The notes beneath the pieces are model-generated. The model made no database searches. It was given only the letters and a program-made list of their open reading frames with translations, and was not told the origin of the DNA. From positions 1-64,000 of the forward strand of contig RSEE01000080.1 of assembly GCA_003971905.1 (NCBI GenBank): a stretch of DNA of 64,000 bases. Direction: 5' to 3'. The position numbers were made by a program, and so were the translations under genes. This stretch comes from Moniliella sp. 'wahieum' (lineage: Eukaryota; Basidiomycota; Moniliellomycetes; Moniliellales; Moniliellaceae). Shown here piece by piece: positions 12,814-25,800 of the stretch (position 1 is its first letter; each line of letters begins with the position of its first letter).

Positions 12814-13743
12814 ATGAGCTTCGCCTCGTCCAACCCCTTTGCGCTCCTTAGCGAGGACGGCACTCCCGCCCAGGCGCCTGCCAAGGCCGCGCCCAAGAAG
12901 GCTGCTGAAGCGCCCAAGCCCCGCGACATTCCCGGTGCGCCAAGCGCCAGAACAACCGCAAGGGCCCGGCCGCCCCCAAGGAGGAGTCCTTTGCTGCTGC
13001 TGGCAACGTGCCCCGAGAACCGCCGTGCGCCCCGTGGTATGTCTGGCCTCTTTCTTTGTTTTCCTCGAGCACCACGACTGACTTTTTGGGACAGGTGAGA
13101 CCCGTGGCCGTGGCCGTGGTGGCCGTGCCCGTGGTGCTGGCCACGGCCGCCAGTTCGACCGTCACTCGGCTACCGCCCACACTGACACGGCCAAGACCGT
13201 CGAGCAGGGCTGGGGTGGTGCCGACCCTAAGCGTGAGCTTGAGGCTGAGGCCGAAGGCAAGGCTGACGCCAAGGCCGAGGAGGCTGCGCCTGCGGACGCT
13301 CCCGTCGAGGAGGCCGCTCCTGCCGAGCCGGAGGACAAGACTCTGACCCTCGATGAGTACCTCGCCTCGCTCGCCGAGAAGAAGGCTGCCATTGCGCCCA
13401 AGCGCGAGATCCGCCAGGTGGACGCTGCTCCCAGGAGGGCAAGAAGGTGACCAAGGCTACGGAGGCTGAGGAGTCGTACTTTCTGCCATCAACAAGGAGA
13501 AGGCCCACAAGGCTAAGAAGGACAAGTCTGTCGAGCAGATCGACACTGCCTTCTCCTTTGCACCCCCCACTGCGGGCCGGGGGCGTCCCCGTGACGGCCC
13601 GGGCTTCTCGGGACGTGGCCGCGGCTCCCCGTGGCCGTGGTGCCGGCGCTGGCCGGGGACGTGGTGGCCGCACCAACCAGGGTAGCCGTCAGCAGGACGT
13701 CAACCTCGGTGACGCCAAGGCTTTCCCCTCGCTCGGGGCCTAA
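12814..13743 (+). CDS. STM1: STM1/HABP4-type ribosome-associated RNA-binding protein
   Basis: The start at 12814 reads MSFASSNPFALLSEDG. Family signatures are the RG-rich stretch (GRGRGGRARG), then FDRHSATAHTDTAKTVEQGW (the HABP4/SERBP1 core), then LTLDEYLA. The C-terminus is again rich in GRG and ends at the TAA of 13741-13743 after DAKAFPSLGA. One intron lies at 13037-13094. Frame breaks near 12945, 13440 and 13490 have no splice signals. Relatives bind ribosomes and preserve or silence 80S particles in starvation; the same role is inferred. It fits the other ribosome-related genes here, though nothing shows co-regulation. Confidence 0.85.
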
Positions 13744-14493
13744 GGACCTGTTCCTTGGCGGGATGCGAAGTTGTCCCCCGGTGTGCTAAGTGCAGCCCTT
13801 CTGTTACTCTCCTGAACGTTGAGTGACCTTCTTATGAGGACACCCTCCGCTCTGGTTGAGAAAGAAAAATCTATCCGCTTGCTGCGATCGCCCTCCTACG
13901 CTAGTTTTTTGGACTTTGTCCCCATATGCGGAACATGCCTTCCACCTGATCTTCTCTCGAATTGTCGGTAATCCCCCTGCGGCAGCTGCAGTTCGACGAA
14001 TGAGGTCGATTTATAGAAAGACAAGTGAGTAGTATATGGTTGCCAGACTTGGCGGTGGCATGATAGAACCGCCGGAGGCACGGCGTTGTATCCTCAACCT
14101 CGCTGGTGAGCCTTTACTTGGGGCAGCCATCCTCCTCCGCTTCTCTGATTTTGACTACCGCCAAAAAGACAGCATGCCAGATGGCGTGGGTGGGCGCGCG
14201 GCGTTCTGAGTACGCTCCATGCGCATACTGGGTGGGTTCCGGTTGGTGGTGCACCGAGTCATGTACTGCGATTAGGTCCCGGGGGGTGTCCCATGCAAAC
14301 TCAAGGCCTGTCCTCAACATGTGTAGCTTGTTTGCCCTCAGCGGACAATGCGTGGACGATGTCTTTTGTATGCTACCTCAACTCCATCCCCATGTGTTGC
14401 CCAACTTCCATCATCCCGCTTGAAGGGCATCTCCTCTCTGGTATCCACCCTATGTGCATTCCTAGTTCAAACAGAACAATGCAGATGCGTTGC
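13744..14493. other. Convergent intergenic region between STM1 and the aminopeptidase
   Basis: Holds the 3' ends of two converging genes. No coding signature or notable repeat is seen. Confidence 0.5.
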
Positions 14494-15800
14494 TTACTTC
14501 TGGTCTGCCAGCTCCACCACAAATGCAGTGGACAGGCGCACGAACTGCTCAAGATGGTCCCAGGACCACCCGTCAATGGTGGTCAGATCGCCCGTGGTGT
14601 GAATGGCATGCAGGTTGGAATCGGCAAAGAGACCTTCGATCGCAAACGCAGCCGGCACCCCTTGGCGGGTCCAAGAGGCATGGTCTGAGCCCGCGTAGCC
14701 CAACTGGGTCTCGCCCCAGGGGATGGTGAGGTACGTGTCAACCAGACGCTCGATCACAGCGTTGAGTCCAGCATCGGTAAAGTCCGTCACGAGCCCCACC
14801 TGCTCCTTGGATCCAGGCTTAACATAGGCCGTCATGTCTTGCTGCAACATCGCCCGCACCGAACGGCCTTGGGCAAGGTACTCCCTCACCACCTCTTGAC
14901 TCCCGAGCAGGCCACCTTCCTCGGCAGAGTACCAGTGCCACTCCACATCGTATCCCCCTTGGGCGCCCAACCCGACGCCAACAGCACTCGTAGCGCCTCG
15001 AGGATGGTGGCGGTGCCCGAACCATCATCATCTGCTCCAGGAGCAGCGAAGAACGGAATCATGTTGGTCGAGTCCTGGTGGGCACCAAGGATCACCACCG
15101 GCTTGTTCTCTCCCGCCGCAGGCGAAGGGATGCGAAGCACAATCGAGTTTTGGCCCCACCGTGCACAACCTCCCGCACTTGGGCTTTGGCGTGGGGAAAC
15201 TGGCTCGCCAGCGCTTCAACCTGGGACAGAAGCCATTTCTGACTCTCCCGCCCGGTCGACATGCGGTAGTGGCGCGTATGGAAGGACGTGAACGTCTGCA
15301 GCGTAGCTTGGACCGAGGGGATCGAGATGTTGGTGAAGATGCTTTCCTGCAGGAACGATTGGTGCAACAGTTTGGTAGGGAACGGCTTCTGGGGCACATG
15401 GATGGACTGCAGAGTAATGTCTTGCGTCGCCTCTGTCACATCGAAAAACTTTGCCCGCGCAAAAGCATGCGGTGCTTGCCATACTCGGTCGTCCAGAACG
15501 GAGCCGCATCGGGAGAAGCTGGAGGCCAAGCAGAGTCAGCGCTCAATTCAAAAGGGCGAGGCGAAAGGGACGTACTCTGGATCAAGCGCGGGGTGGTGAA
15601 GAACTTGGCGGTGCTCCAAACGTCCTGGGCGAGGGCCCCCAGCCCGGAGGGGCGGGAGCAACTGGCTTGACACTTGGCGCAAGGGGCGGGGCGGCGTCGC
15701 TGCCGGCAACGGGCAGCTGGAAGGGAAGCTGCTCCTGCACGGGAGCAGCCAGGGCCGTGGCAGCCAGGACGAGGGGAAAGAGTGTGGCAGCAAGCTTCAT
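14494..15800 (-). CDS. Secreted or vacuolar M28 leucine aminopeptidase
   Basis: The start at 15800 gives a signal peptide ([18 protein letters not shown]), then a propeptide and the M28 fold. The zinc ligands are all visible: H and D in AHQDSTN, D in ADDDGSG, the catalytic EE in SAEEGG, D in QQDMTAY and H in HAIHTTGD. The early part LHQSFLQ...[11 protein letters not shown] is typical of fungal Lap1-like enzymes. An intron is likely near 15520-15580 (GTACGT...CTCCAG). Frames change at the A5 run 15444-15448, where one more base would restore the reading, and near 15140. The stop is at 14494-14496. It removes N-terminal hydrophobic residues from peptides and pairs logically with the protease at 224-1829. 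Confidence 0.9.
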
Positions 15801-16453
15801 GGTGGTGGACGGGAGCAGATAGATGGCGGGAGAAAGAGCGACGAGCGAAGCTGGGGCCAATCCAGCCAGATCCCACCCGGTCCACCCCAACCAGATCCAA
15901 CCAGACCCAACCACGTGCTCCCTTCGGCGTGGTCAAGATCAGCGCTGATATAAGTAAGGCGCCATCGCCGGCACTGCCCGGCACGTGACCCCGGGGTGCG
16001 GCATCCGGGACCGGCTGCTATCGACTGTCGTAACGCGTAGCACTCGGCGCATCTCCTTGTTCGTCCCCGCAGCGCCGTGTCCCCGCGAGCGCTCGACGCA
16101 ATACTCACCAGCAGGCAGCTCCGCTCCGCCTCAACGCTCAGTCTGAGCGCTCAGCTATGCCCCCAGGACGCCTGTCCCCATCCTTTGCTGTGACATGGGT
16201 TGGAGTCGTTCGAAAACGGCGTAGCGCAATGAGCATCCTAGAAACAGGACAGGGTACTGGGGTTCTTGGCTGGACAGCTCAGTCTGCGTTTCACGCTGAG
16301 GAAAGGGGCGGGTGTAGCTCTTTCACTCGTCTTCAGGCCGCGCCCTGGTCTATATCCTCTGTCAACTACCAGGGAACGTCGAATCGAATAAAGCAGGGGG
16401 AACGCGAGCAAACCAAGATCATTTGCATGAGTACTACGGAGGGGGCAGGCCAT
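15801..16453. other. Intergenic, aminopeptidase promoter
   Basis: A TATA-like box lies at 15947-15953 and an ACGCGT at 16033. CTCAG/CTGAG words lie at 16125-16155. GGATGGGGACAGG (minus strand) is at about 16168-16182. No gene is seen. Confidence 0.5.
15947..15953 (-). promoter_or_regulatory. Possible TATA box of the aminopeptidase gene
   Basis: TTATATC on the minus strand lies about 150 bp before the ATG at 15800. Inferred from position only. Confidence 0.35.
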
Positions 16454-19400
16454 TTAGCCCACATGGGACCCAGCACGGAACTTGGCCATGCGAGCCTTGC
16501 GCTCCTGCGCTGCCGCATCAGCAACGCCCGCTTGTCGTCTTTGCTGGCCGTAGAGGGGGCGAGGGAGGGCGCAGTAGACGACGCGGGCGAGGACGGGGCG
16601 GTAAAGGAGGAGAGCCCGGTCGAGATGGAAGGCGATGTGGCCAGAGGCGATATGGCCCGGACAAGAGGGGAGGCAGCCTGCACAGCAGGCGATTCCTGAG
16701 TCCTGGGGAGGTTGTCCGGGCAAGGGCGAATTGCCCATATGCGCAATGGGCGATACGACCGAAATGGCAGGCGAGGTGGCGCGGAGTACTGGCGAGGCGA
16801 GGTGATGTAACGAGGTTGCACCATCGGCACAGAAGTGGTGACCGACAGTCCTATTCCCATTCCCATCCCGCTCTGGGAGAGAGACAGGAGATCTGCTTCG
16901 CTTTCCCTTTGCGCCCCGTTCAGCAGGGGCGACCTGGGGGACTCAAAGCAGACGCCGTTGTCCGCGGTGTCTGCGGCGACCGCGGAGCGACTGATACGGG
17001 CGATGCCAAGGATTCCCTCTGCGGTGAGGTGATGGAGATGGACGCACGCGGCACGGATGGAGGCGTCGAGGGCATAAACGCGGGAGAATGTTGCATCGGT
17101 GTCGGCACAGAGGGGCCGGCTGGCGAGGCGGGATCGGCCGCCTCCTCAGGTTTAGCGGGCTGCACGGACGTTTCCTGCTCATCCAAGATTTCCGCATGGG
17201 TGGTCCCATCTGCAGCCGCAGGTTTCTCTGGCGTGACGGGCCTCTCCAGTTCGGCATGCACAGCTGGCGTGGCTGGCTCAGTCGGTAGCGCGAGGATCTC
17301 CTCCTTATTAGGTAGCGCCGCGTCAGTCTGAGTTGCCGGTTGGTTCAGGACCGGCGATTGGACAGGAGTGGGGTCCAGGGGATGCACCAGTGACACCGGC
17401 GTTGACGTTGTGGCAGCCGGGGGGGATGCGAATGCCGGGGTCGCCGCAACAGTAGGGGGGGATAATGGCATCGTGTGGCTACTCCACCCTCCTAGTTGAC
17501 TTACTTTGCTCAACCCCGAAGTCTGGGGGGCGGGCGGCGCAGCAAGAGGTGCAAATCCATCCATCGCCTTCGTCCATCTCATCCCACCCATCGTCTCCAC
17601 ATTCCCAGCATCAACAGAGGCCGTGCTCACGGTGAAGGGAGGACTCAGAGCGCCCAAAGGAGCAGAGTGTGCAGGGGGCTGAGAAGAGCGGTTCAGGAGC
17701 TGGTTTGGGCATGGCAGCCTCCACGGGCTCATCCTGGAAGAAAGAGACAGGGTCCTCCTGGGCAGGCTGGATCGGCAGGCGCTGCATGTGTGGGAAGAAT
17801 GGGTTCCGAAGCTTCTTCCCATGATTCTCCCCAATCATCTGGAAAAAGAAGTTAGCTCTACCCGTCACAACCGCGGAAGACGTACCATCAGTAACAGGGG
17901 CATCGAATGTGCTAGAGGAAGAAGGAGCGGGGGGCGCGAGAGGAAGTGGCATGAGGAGGGTCGGCCTCATCATGCAAAATCGTGTCGGCCAAGGAGGGTT
18001 TGGGCTTTGCTCCACCCAAAGCAAGCCCCTTTCGGAGAGGCATTTTCGGCGATGCGTGGGCACGAAGGGTGTTGAGCCTGGCAGAGGGTCGCGAGGGTTT
18101 CAGACCACGAGATACCGAAATCGGGGCAGGGCGTACGGCTGGGGCCGATGGGGGGTGGACAGACTCGAATGAGCCACGAGGGGGGGCATTCGATCCCATG
18201 GAAGACCTCGGCGTGGCAGAGGCGGAAGGGGTGGCCGCAAGGCGAGTAGCAGACAGGGACCACGACGCAAGCTGCCAGCAACACTCAAAGCGGAAGAAGT
18301 ATACCCCGAACCAGTGGATGCCCCGGGTGGCGCTTCCAGTGGTTCCGGGGCTGGGACAACGTCGTTGACCGAAGCAGGGAGCTGCTCAGCGGCGTGCTGG
18401 ATCCGCTTCAAAAAGATGGAGGTAGCACGAGCCGCTTCGTCCCGCATTCGCTTGTCGTGATCCAAAAGACAGGGGATGATCACGGGGAGGGCCTGTTTGG
18501 CCAAGTCCTCTGGCTCAAACTCTTCCCAGCCGCGATAAGAGCCAAGAGACCCGCCATGCGCGCATGGAAAAACGTGTCCTTCAGGGAGCGGGAAAATGCT
18601 GGGACTAAGACTTGTTTTTGGTGATGGCGTTAAAGTGAGGAGTCAACTTGCCTAGAAGAACAGTGGTGTTAGTCCGGATGCCAGGGTCCGCATCGAGTTG
18701 CAGTTTGGCAAGACACCGGAGAAGATCGTTGTTCAAGATGCGCTCGGAGAACTTGGGAGCCAGAGGCAGAATCGCACGCAAGTGGCCTCGCGTAATTGAA
18801 TTGCTGAGTCCCCCAATCCAGCCGAGAGTGGTGGCCAAATCTTGTCTACTACCGTCTTTTGGTCGAGGCGATCGATGTAGTCAGGTAGCTGCTGGAGAAG
18901 CGCCATTCGCATGGCCCGATCAGGCGATGCATATGCCTTGACAACCGCAGGGCGCAGGAGACGTTTCCAATCATCATCGCTCATGGATTTGGACATGCGC
19001 AGGCACAGTGGGACCAAGCGTGCGGCTGCCATCGTAGCACTTGGCCCCAGTCCCTGTGCCGCAGGAGGAGTCTCAGTGGCGCGAAGGAGGATGGGGATCA
19101 CCTTCCATGCCACAAAGGGGGCCGGAAGTGTCTCAGCAGCGGTATCGAGTGTCTCAAGGAGAGTCGCCCTCTCCCCTCAGTTGCCAGAAGGAAATTGTCG
19201 ATCCCCGCGGCGACCTGGACGAGACGGTTGGAGGCAAAGTACCCCCTGGTGCATCTCCGTCTTGAAGGAATTGGGCAGTAGAGAGCGAGAGCGAGCATTG
19301 GGAGTAAGCATGCGTTTGAGGACCTTGAACAGCTCGGGTGGTACCTTTCCTTGGGCCGGAACACCATGGAGTGGTGGCTGGGGCCCGTTGTACGCCTCGA

Positions 19401-20083
19401 GAGTCATCAGGGCCGTGCCGAACGAGTCAATCACATGTGGTGGCTGCCCCCTGGCTTCCGAGGGACCGACGGAGCGCATCTCAGGCGGAAAATTGTGGGA
19501 GGCGTCGGGAAGGAGAGATGCAAAACGGAAGTAGGCACCATCAGCGTCGGCGCTAGCTTGGAAACTTCAAAGCCACCCAGACGCCACTCGCCCGAGTCGG
19601 CGAGAAATATCGACTCTAGTCGTACATTTCCATGAATCGAGGCTGCATCCACATTGATAAACTTGATGGCGTTGGCAATGCGGCTGAGTCCCCACCCGAT
19701 CCATTCGGTGAGGGCAACCGGATCACTCTACCCCCTTCGGGGGAAAGCATCTGAGTGACGGGCACAACATGTTCCGTCGCAATGTATACAGTTGTCGACG
19801 TCTCGGCCGAGTCAAGGAAGCGCAAGCACATCGGGGTGCCGGAGAGTGCGCATGCGACGAGCAGCGTTTTGAGCGAGGGAAGCAAGCGCGCATCGTGGGC
19901 TGGGCGGTGGGTATCGAAAACAAAGATGGAGACGCTCTGCCCGTCGGCGCGGCGCACGCCTTCATGTAGCGACCAGAGCGTTTTCCCTTCAAAACCAACC
20001 ACCTTTTCGCCAACTGTGTAGTTGGGGAAGGGGCCACTGGCTTTCGCGAGCACCGCCGAAGACAAAGACTTGAAGTATTCCAT
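16454..20083 (-). CDS. SCY1-like pseudokinase (CEX1/SCYL1 family)
   Basis: The start at 20083 reads MEYFKSLSSAVLAKASGPFP. A degenerate kinase domain follows with no catalytic HRD or DFG; the corresponding region reads IHGNVRLESIFL and WRLGGFEV. HEAT-type repeats come next (about 18100-19250), with helices such as LGDSAIQLREATC and LAKLQLDADPGIRTNTTVLLGKL. The C-terminal third is Pro/Ser/Thr-rich and disordered, ending KARMAKFRAGSHVG at 16454-16456. Several frame changes lack splice signals, for example near 19230, 18840 and 17770. The family acts in tRNA export or COPI-linked Golgi traffic; the branch is not certain. Upstream are three ACGCGT sites (20113, 20205, 20212). Confidence 0.82.
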
Positions 20084-21853
20084 CGTGCGCGGTGGTGGTG
20101 GTGGTGGCGATGACGCGTGACGATGGAAGAGTTGCTCCAGGATGATCGATGAGAGTGGGCGGATGACGGTGACCGGGGGACGGTGACGCGCGTGTGACCC
20201 GGTGACGCGTGACGCGTGACGCCACATCAGAGCCAGGGTGGAAGCGCATGCCAGGAACATTTCAATTGTCATCATCGAAGTTTGCAACTTAAAGACTTGA
20301 TCGATGATCGAAGGCCGATGGATGCGCTCAATGAGCCACCCGGGCTCGCTCAAGGTTAGGGCCACGGCTCAGGGCTTCGATGCGAGTGGAGAGTGCAAGA
20401 CTGCGAGAGCTGTCAATTGGTGGCTCCAGGTGAGGCCACAGTAACAGGAGATGGAGATGGGGGAATGGATGAGGGTCATATTCATCGAGGGGCGCGGTAT
20501 ATATGCCTCGGAGAAGAAGAGTAGAGAACATGCGAGCTGAATCACACGGAGGAAGAAGGGGAGAGCATAGTCAAAGGGGAAGAAAACAGGTCTAGAAAAA
20601 ATCAGGGACCAGTCAACTTGGCTATTAAACAGCGATCAAGTGGGTCTGATCCTGACACACAGAGTATTAGAAGGAAGTGGAAGAGGCGGGGAGAAAGAGT
20701 GAACAAGAAGGGAGGCTAAAGAGAAAACCAATGCAGAGTGGCCCTCCTCGGTGTTGTATTAGGGGCCTAAAATCCACAGGGCTCTCGACGAGGCAACTAG
20801 GAGGGAATGAGGGAACGGGCAATCCTTTGAGGAGTGAAGCCACCAGCGTTAGCCGCTGACAAAGGACAAAGGGAAGACGGAGGAGTTATATTCGACCGCG
20901 TCTCCCCCACTCAACGTCGGCCCGAGAGCTCCGGTACCTCCAGTCCAAATTTTAAGGGGGTAAGTACAAGACCTCGTCTGGAACACATTGAATGGTGGAG
21001 GAGAGCTTGAGGATACCACTTACTGTGAGTCCAGCTCCCTCCACAGCGGACGCTCTTATAATTGCTATACCGTGCGCCCGCCGTGGCAACCTAATTGTGG
21101 CCTCCAGGTCGTGGACAGGCGAGACACAAGCTCTTGCGTGGCTGGCTGCAGCCGTAGCGGGGGAACGAAGAAGGTCGAAAGGGGAGAAGAAGATGTCACC
21201 ATATGTTGGGACTGGTGGCCGTCCATAGGCCAAGCGCGCAGCCTTATCACCCTTTGCCCTTATGTGACGTCCGAGGCCTTCACATGTATACTCCCGCTTG
21301 TTCGAGCCCCTGTCTCCTTTTGGTTTGGTATAGAAGGCCTAGACTGCAACCATCACCACCGCGATTGCATTGCTCTACATTACCAGAGATTCTCCACCCA
21401 AAATCCTTGGGTTTCCTCCGGTCTTACTTCATATATATCTTAGCTTCCAGTATACTGCAGGGTATTCTGCAAAAGGCGAAGAGGCACCACCATACGGTCC
21501 ATATCCATGTATGGGACGTAGTGTTGCACTCCAGACCTCGAGGGGAGTCCGTGAAGAATGCCATGGGGGTCAAGTAAAAGTCGGAGGGGGGGGGTGTTGA
21601 GGGAAGGAAAGGGGTTTTCAAAAGTTATCATAAGTCAGCAGCCCTCTGTGTGCCCCCAGCCCTGCCCACCATGCAAGATTCATGACATTGGCCAGGTCTG
21701 GTGCCACGCAACCGCCCTGCCATGACATGCATGACAGCTGCATCAGGTCGAAAGACTACACCCGACTGTTCGAGATCACATGTCGGGTCTTTACGCAGCG
21801 GAAATGGCATGCCACGCCGCATCGACACCTATATGACGCGCACAGTCCGTCCT

Positions 21854-21905
21854 GCCAAGCCGGGCCTGCATGATCGTCCGCCAAGCCGGGCCTGCATGAT
21901 CGTCC
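21854..21905. repeat. Exact 26-bp tandem duplication
   Basis: The 26-base unit beginning GCCAAGCCGGGCCTGC occurs twice head to tail, at 21854-21879 and 21880-21905, without mismatch. Confidence 0.9.
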
Positions 21906-22444
21906 CGCCTAGCAGGGTCTCGCCGGGACAAATCGCAACGACCGCGCGCCCCAACTTAAGTTGACCAAAGTAGTTGCAGGGTCAGTTTCTGCAGGAGTAG
22001 GTTTCCCACTGCTCGACCCCACAGTGTCCGGGCAGTGTTTCCTCTCGCACTTTTTATGCGAGCGGGATGGAGGCGCGGCTGGCTTGCCCGCAGCTTCCAG
22101 CGTGCTGCAGAAACAACGGGGCCGGCGACAACGCCAATTAAACCCATCACGGTTGGATGATCCGGTAGAGCACATGTCAAGCATGCAAAACGGGATGGCC
22201 AGCGACAGCAGCAGCCATTGCTGCATTGTCCGGGCCATTGCCCGGCCAAGCACCGAATTGAGAGCCTCATCACTGCACTAGCTACCCTCCCTAAGAGCAT
22301 GACACATCATGCATCAGTACGCGGTATTACGCTGCCTCTCCAGCAGCCTCTATAATAAAGCTGCAGCACAGCACCCTGAATTTAATTGCGTACAGTGAAA
22401 CCGAGTAACTTGCTGTCTAAGGAAAAGCCCAAAGTCCCAAAACG

Positions 22445-22785
22445 CGCGTTATTATCCGTCATCCGCGTCATCGACGTCATCATCGATCATCCAACACAAA
22501 AGAGTGGTAGAATTAAAAGAGGGAAGGAAAGAGATATGGCATTGCAGTCACGCACTGAGCGCGGTAGAGTGCATCATAAAAGGAATATCATGATAGAGCT
22601 CAACCAGTGAACCTCATGATGTGCAACGATGGAAGCGTTATCCGTCTTAAAAGAGGCGGGTAGGAAAGAAATGGAACGAGTCGTACAACGGTCACGAACT
22701 GTGAGCGCGTTAGAGTGCATCAAGAAAAAGGAATATCATGTCATAGAGCTCAACCAGTGTGCCTCATGACATACAACGATGGAAA
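22445..22785. repeat. Imperfect tandem duplication of about 150 bp
   Basis: Two copies carry the same series of words: GCGTTAT..CCGTC, ATTAAAAGAG or CTTAAAAGAG, TAGAGTGCATCA, AAAGGAATATCATG, ATAGAGCTCAACCAGTG, CCTCATGA and CAACGATGGAA. The GAGTGCATC marker is at 22567 and 22713, an offset of 146 bp. The best part is over 80% identical. No open frame is shared, so it is not an obvious gene duplication. Confidence 0.85.
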
Positions 22786-22853
22786 ATGCATCAGAAGTTA
22801 AAAGGTAGGATCAACGAAAGAGAACGTGGCGAGAAGCACAGACTTCTATACAC

Positions 22854-25800
22854 TCATAGGTCCACCTTCTCGAATTCATCCCCTCCTCGGCAAACAGGAC
22901 TGCATCGGCCGCGTGGTGCTGGTTCTGCTTGCGCCTTGCGCTTGGCCATCATCTTGGACGGGCTGAAGATGTAGAACAACCAGTAGAAGAAGAGGCGAGA
23001 TGAAGAAGTTGAACGCAATGTAGACCCAAAGCAAGCCAATGTCACGGAAACGATCGGAACAGAGAGAGAGTCGGTAGTCAGGAAAAAGTCGGGGTACTGG
23101 CAGTATCCACATGTTCCGTCAGAATTAGTAGTATAGTACCTGTTCCCACCGGCTTGGGGTGTCAAAGTGAGAGCTGAACCGTGGAGGTACTGGTCGCATG
23201 TCTGGTTGCAGGTGGGTGAATGGTCGCCAGCTCCTGGGGCGCACAAACGAGGCGCCTGTTGTTCAACACAGCGCCAACGACCGCTTCAATGTAGTAACGG
23301 AAGGGGCTGGCGTGAGAGATCCCTCGCCAAATGCCAGGAAAAGAGGCGGTGGTTGCACAACGCCGTCAACACGAGCACGATACAAAGAGTCAGGGCAAAG
23401 ATGACACCCCCAACCATCGAGTTGGCCGCTCCCATATTTGGATGGCGGGTGGCGAGGAATGTCCAGAAGCTTTGGAAGAGGATGGCGAACCAGAACAGGT
23501 AAATGCTTTCTCTTGCACTTGACCATAAAGTTCCATGGAATCCAAAAAGAGGGTACCACCAAACCAGTTGATGGGTGCCACAATGAGAAATGCGGGAGCA
23601 TGGCCATCCAGGAAATACATCTTGGATGGATGCTCCCGGATGTGGAAGAGGCCACGTAGGACGAGGTACTCAGGCATCATTTGCTGCGTCCCAACGGACG
23701 CGACGATCACCAGAGACATGAAGGCGGCAAAGAGCTTATTCTGGAGAGAGTTCACAGACATCTTTTCCCTTGCCCCAAAACGATGAGCCGATAAAACAGA
23801 CCAGACACGAGGTAAAGCCCAATTTTGCCAATGATATAGTCAGGGGGCGGCGATAATAGTGGACAGCGGTGCGTTGACAGCTGGGCGACTGGGTGCCAAA
23901 GCTGGCTGCAAACACGCAACTGCTGCTCGCATCCTCCAACGGACGCATGCCGGGTTTGACGCCGCTCCATGATTTTTCCACCTCCATGCGCATATCGCGA
24001 GCCAGATGTGAGTCGTTGTAGAGCTGAGCCCAGTCCTATAGGTTATGGCTGTGCACCAGCACAATGCACTCGAGCATAAACTCAGCGGGTTATGGTGGCC
24101 GACCTGTTGCCCCCGAATGCCCTCAAAGTAGCGAGCATACGGCCGCAGACACGCTGTTCATGTGGATATCTCCCGAAAAAAAGACCATTGCCACCACGCT
24201 TGAGGAGAATGAGACGGTCGTCGAACTGGGAAAAGAGCTCCCCAACTAGGCTGGTGGATGGTGCAGAGAAGGACTGACCCGAGTTGGCAGCTTTTTAAGG
24301 AACCGTACAATCGACCAAGCGGCAAGAGGGTCCTGCCTGACGTGGGTCGTCCAAAAAGATGAGGAGTTTCGGCTTGGCGCCAGCTCAACAGCAATGGTGA
24401 GACGTTTACGATGCGCGACGGACAGCCCTTCTCCCTCAGCTCCGACAATAGCTCGGCAAAGGGCTCCATGTCAAGCATACTAATGACCTCTTCAACATAT
24501 GCCAACTTCTCCTCGCGCGAGCACTTGATTGGCGGAGTATCACTAAACTGGAGAGCTTCACGCACAGTAGCCGTTGCCAAGTGATGTGTCTTGCTGTTGG
24601 CAATAACCCGTTGCTGTTGAAAAGACGAGGGCAGAGGCCAACCATTGACAGTAAAATCGCCGGTCACGACACCGTTCCACGCGTTGGGCCAGCACATTGA
24701 GCAATGTGTGTCTTGCCAGCGCCAGACTCGCCCATCACTTGTGAATCAAACCATGTCAGCAACAGAATCACAGTGGGAAATACGGTGTGGGAAGTGGTAT
24801 TACATGCCGTCATAGTCCCTGGCTGAAGCAAGCGTGACATGGTCGAGCAGTCGGCGCTTTTCCCACACACTTAATGTTGACTGTATAGGTCACGTCCGCC
24901 AGGCAAAAATAGATCACTGCTAGGGGCCAACGGCGCACCACCGTCAACCGTGTCTGCATCACCTACATCTGCGCTTCCGCTTTTTCCTGAGCCAATTGCT
25001 CGAGCTCGCCTTGAGACATGTGTTCTTAACCCCGCGACGGAAAACCATCACGCCACCCTGAGTAGACGCGGTCGGACTGGAGCTCGGTCATGGCAGCATA
25101 TGCAAGAACAAAGAACACGAAGTATCAATAAGAATGGCGACATTGCGGTTTGTTTGTCATAGGTATCCAATTGCTCGTCCAGGTAACTCAGTCCATTGAA
25201 GTTGCCTGTCCGGGATGGAACCCGCCACAGTGCACGCCTTGTTAGCGATGGAGCGTTGGGGATAAGGTGGAACAAGTCCAGCGCAGACGGCGTTGATCCG
25301 ACGAAACTCGTTCGTCATCAGAATCTCAACCCGAATCTGTGTGTATAGTAGGTAGTGGAGAAGGTTATGGTTAGTATGAGAGGCAAGGTCTGGAGAAAGA
25401 TTCAACATACGCCACAGGGTTACTGTACGACAGCCACTTCCACAGATAACGGGACTTGCGCGGTACAACATAGCCAGCGTCGAATGGCAAACCAGAGAAC
25501 GATTAGGCCACTGAGAAGCATCGCATCCGACGAGTGCCGGAATACAGCGCGATGGTGCGGAAGATGGCAACCATGATGACAGTGACAAGCATGATGACGA
25601 GCAGGCGATGAAGAACTGGTCGGCGGTATACGAGAGGCCCAGTGAGGAAGTAAATCACAATGGTAAAGATGGCCACATTGAGCGTACGGATCGGAATGTC
25701 AACAAAGTATTGGCCAAAGTCAGCGATGGATGGACTAACGCAAACCTGCGGTGTCGAATAACAATGGGGCGCTGAGTGTATGAGATGGTTACTTCCGTCT

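Larger units (their letters stand above)
20084..22853. other. Long intergenic region with several repeats
   Basis: Contains the ACGCGT sites upstream of the pseudokinase and ATCGATGATCG at 20298-20313. It also has a TATATA near 20500, an exact 26-bp tandem pair at 21854-21905 and an imperfect duplication at 22445-22785. Small open frames at 20952-21600 show no family signature. Confidence 0.5.
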
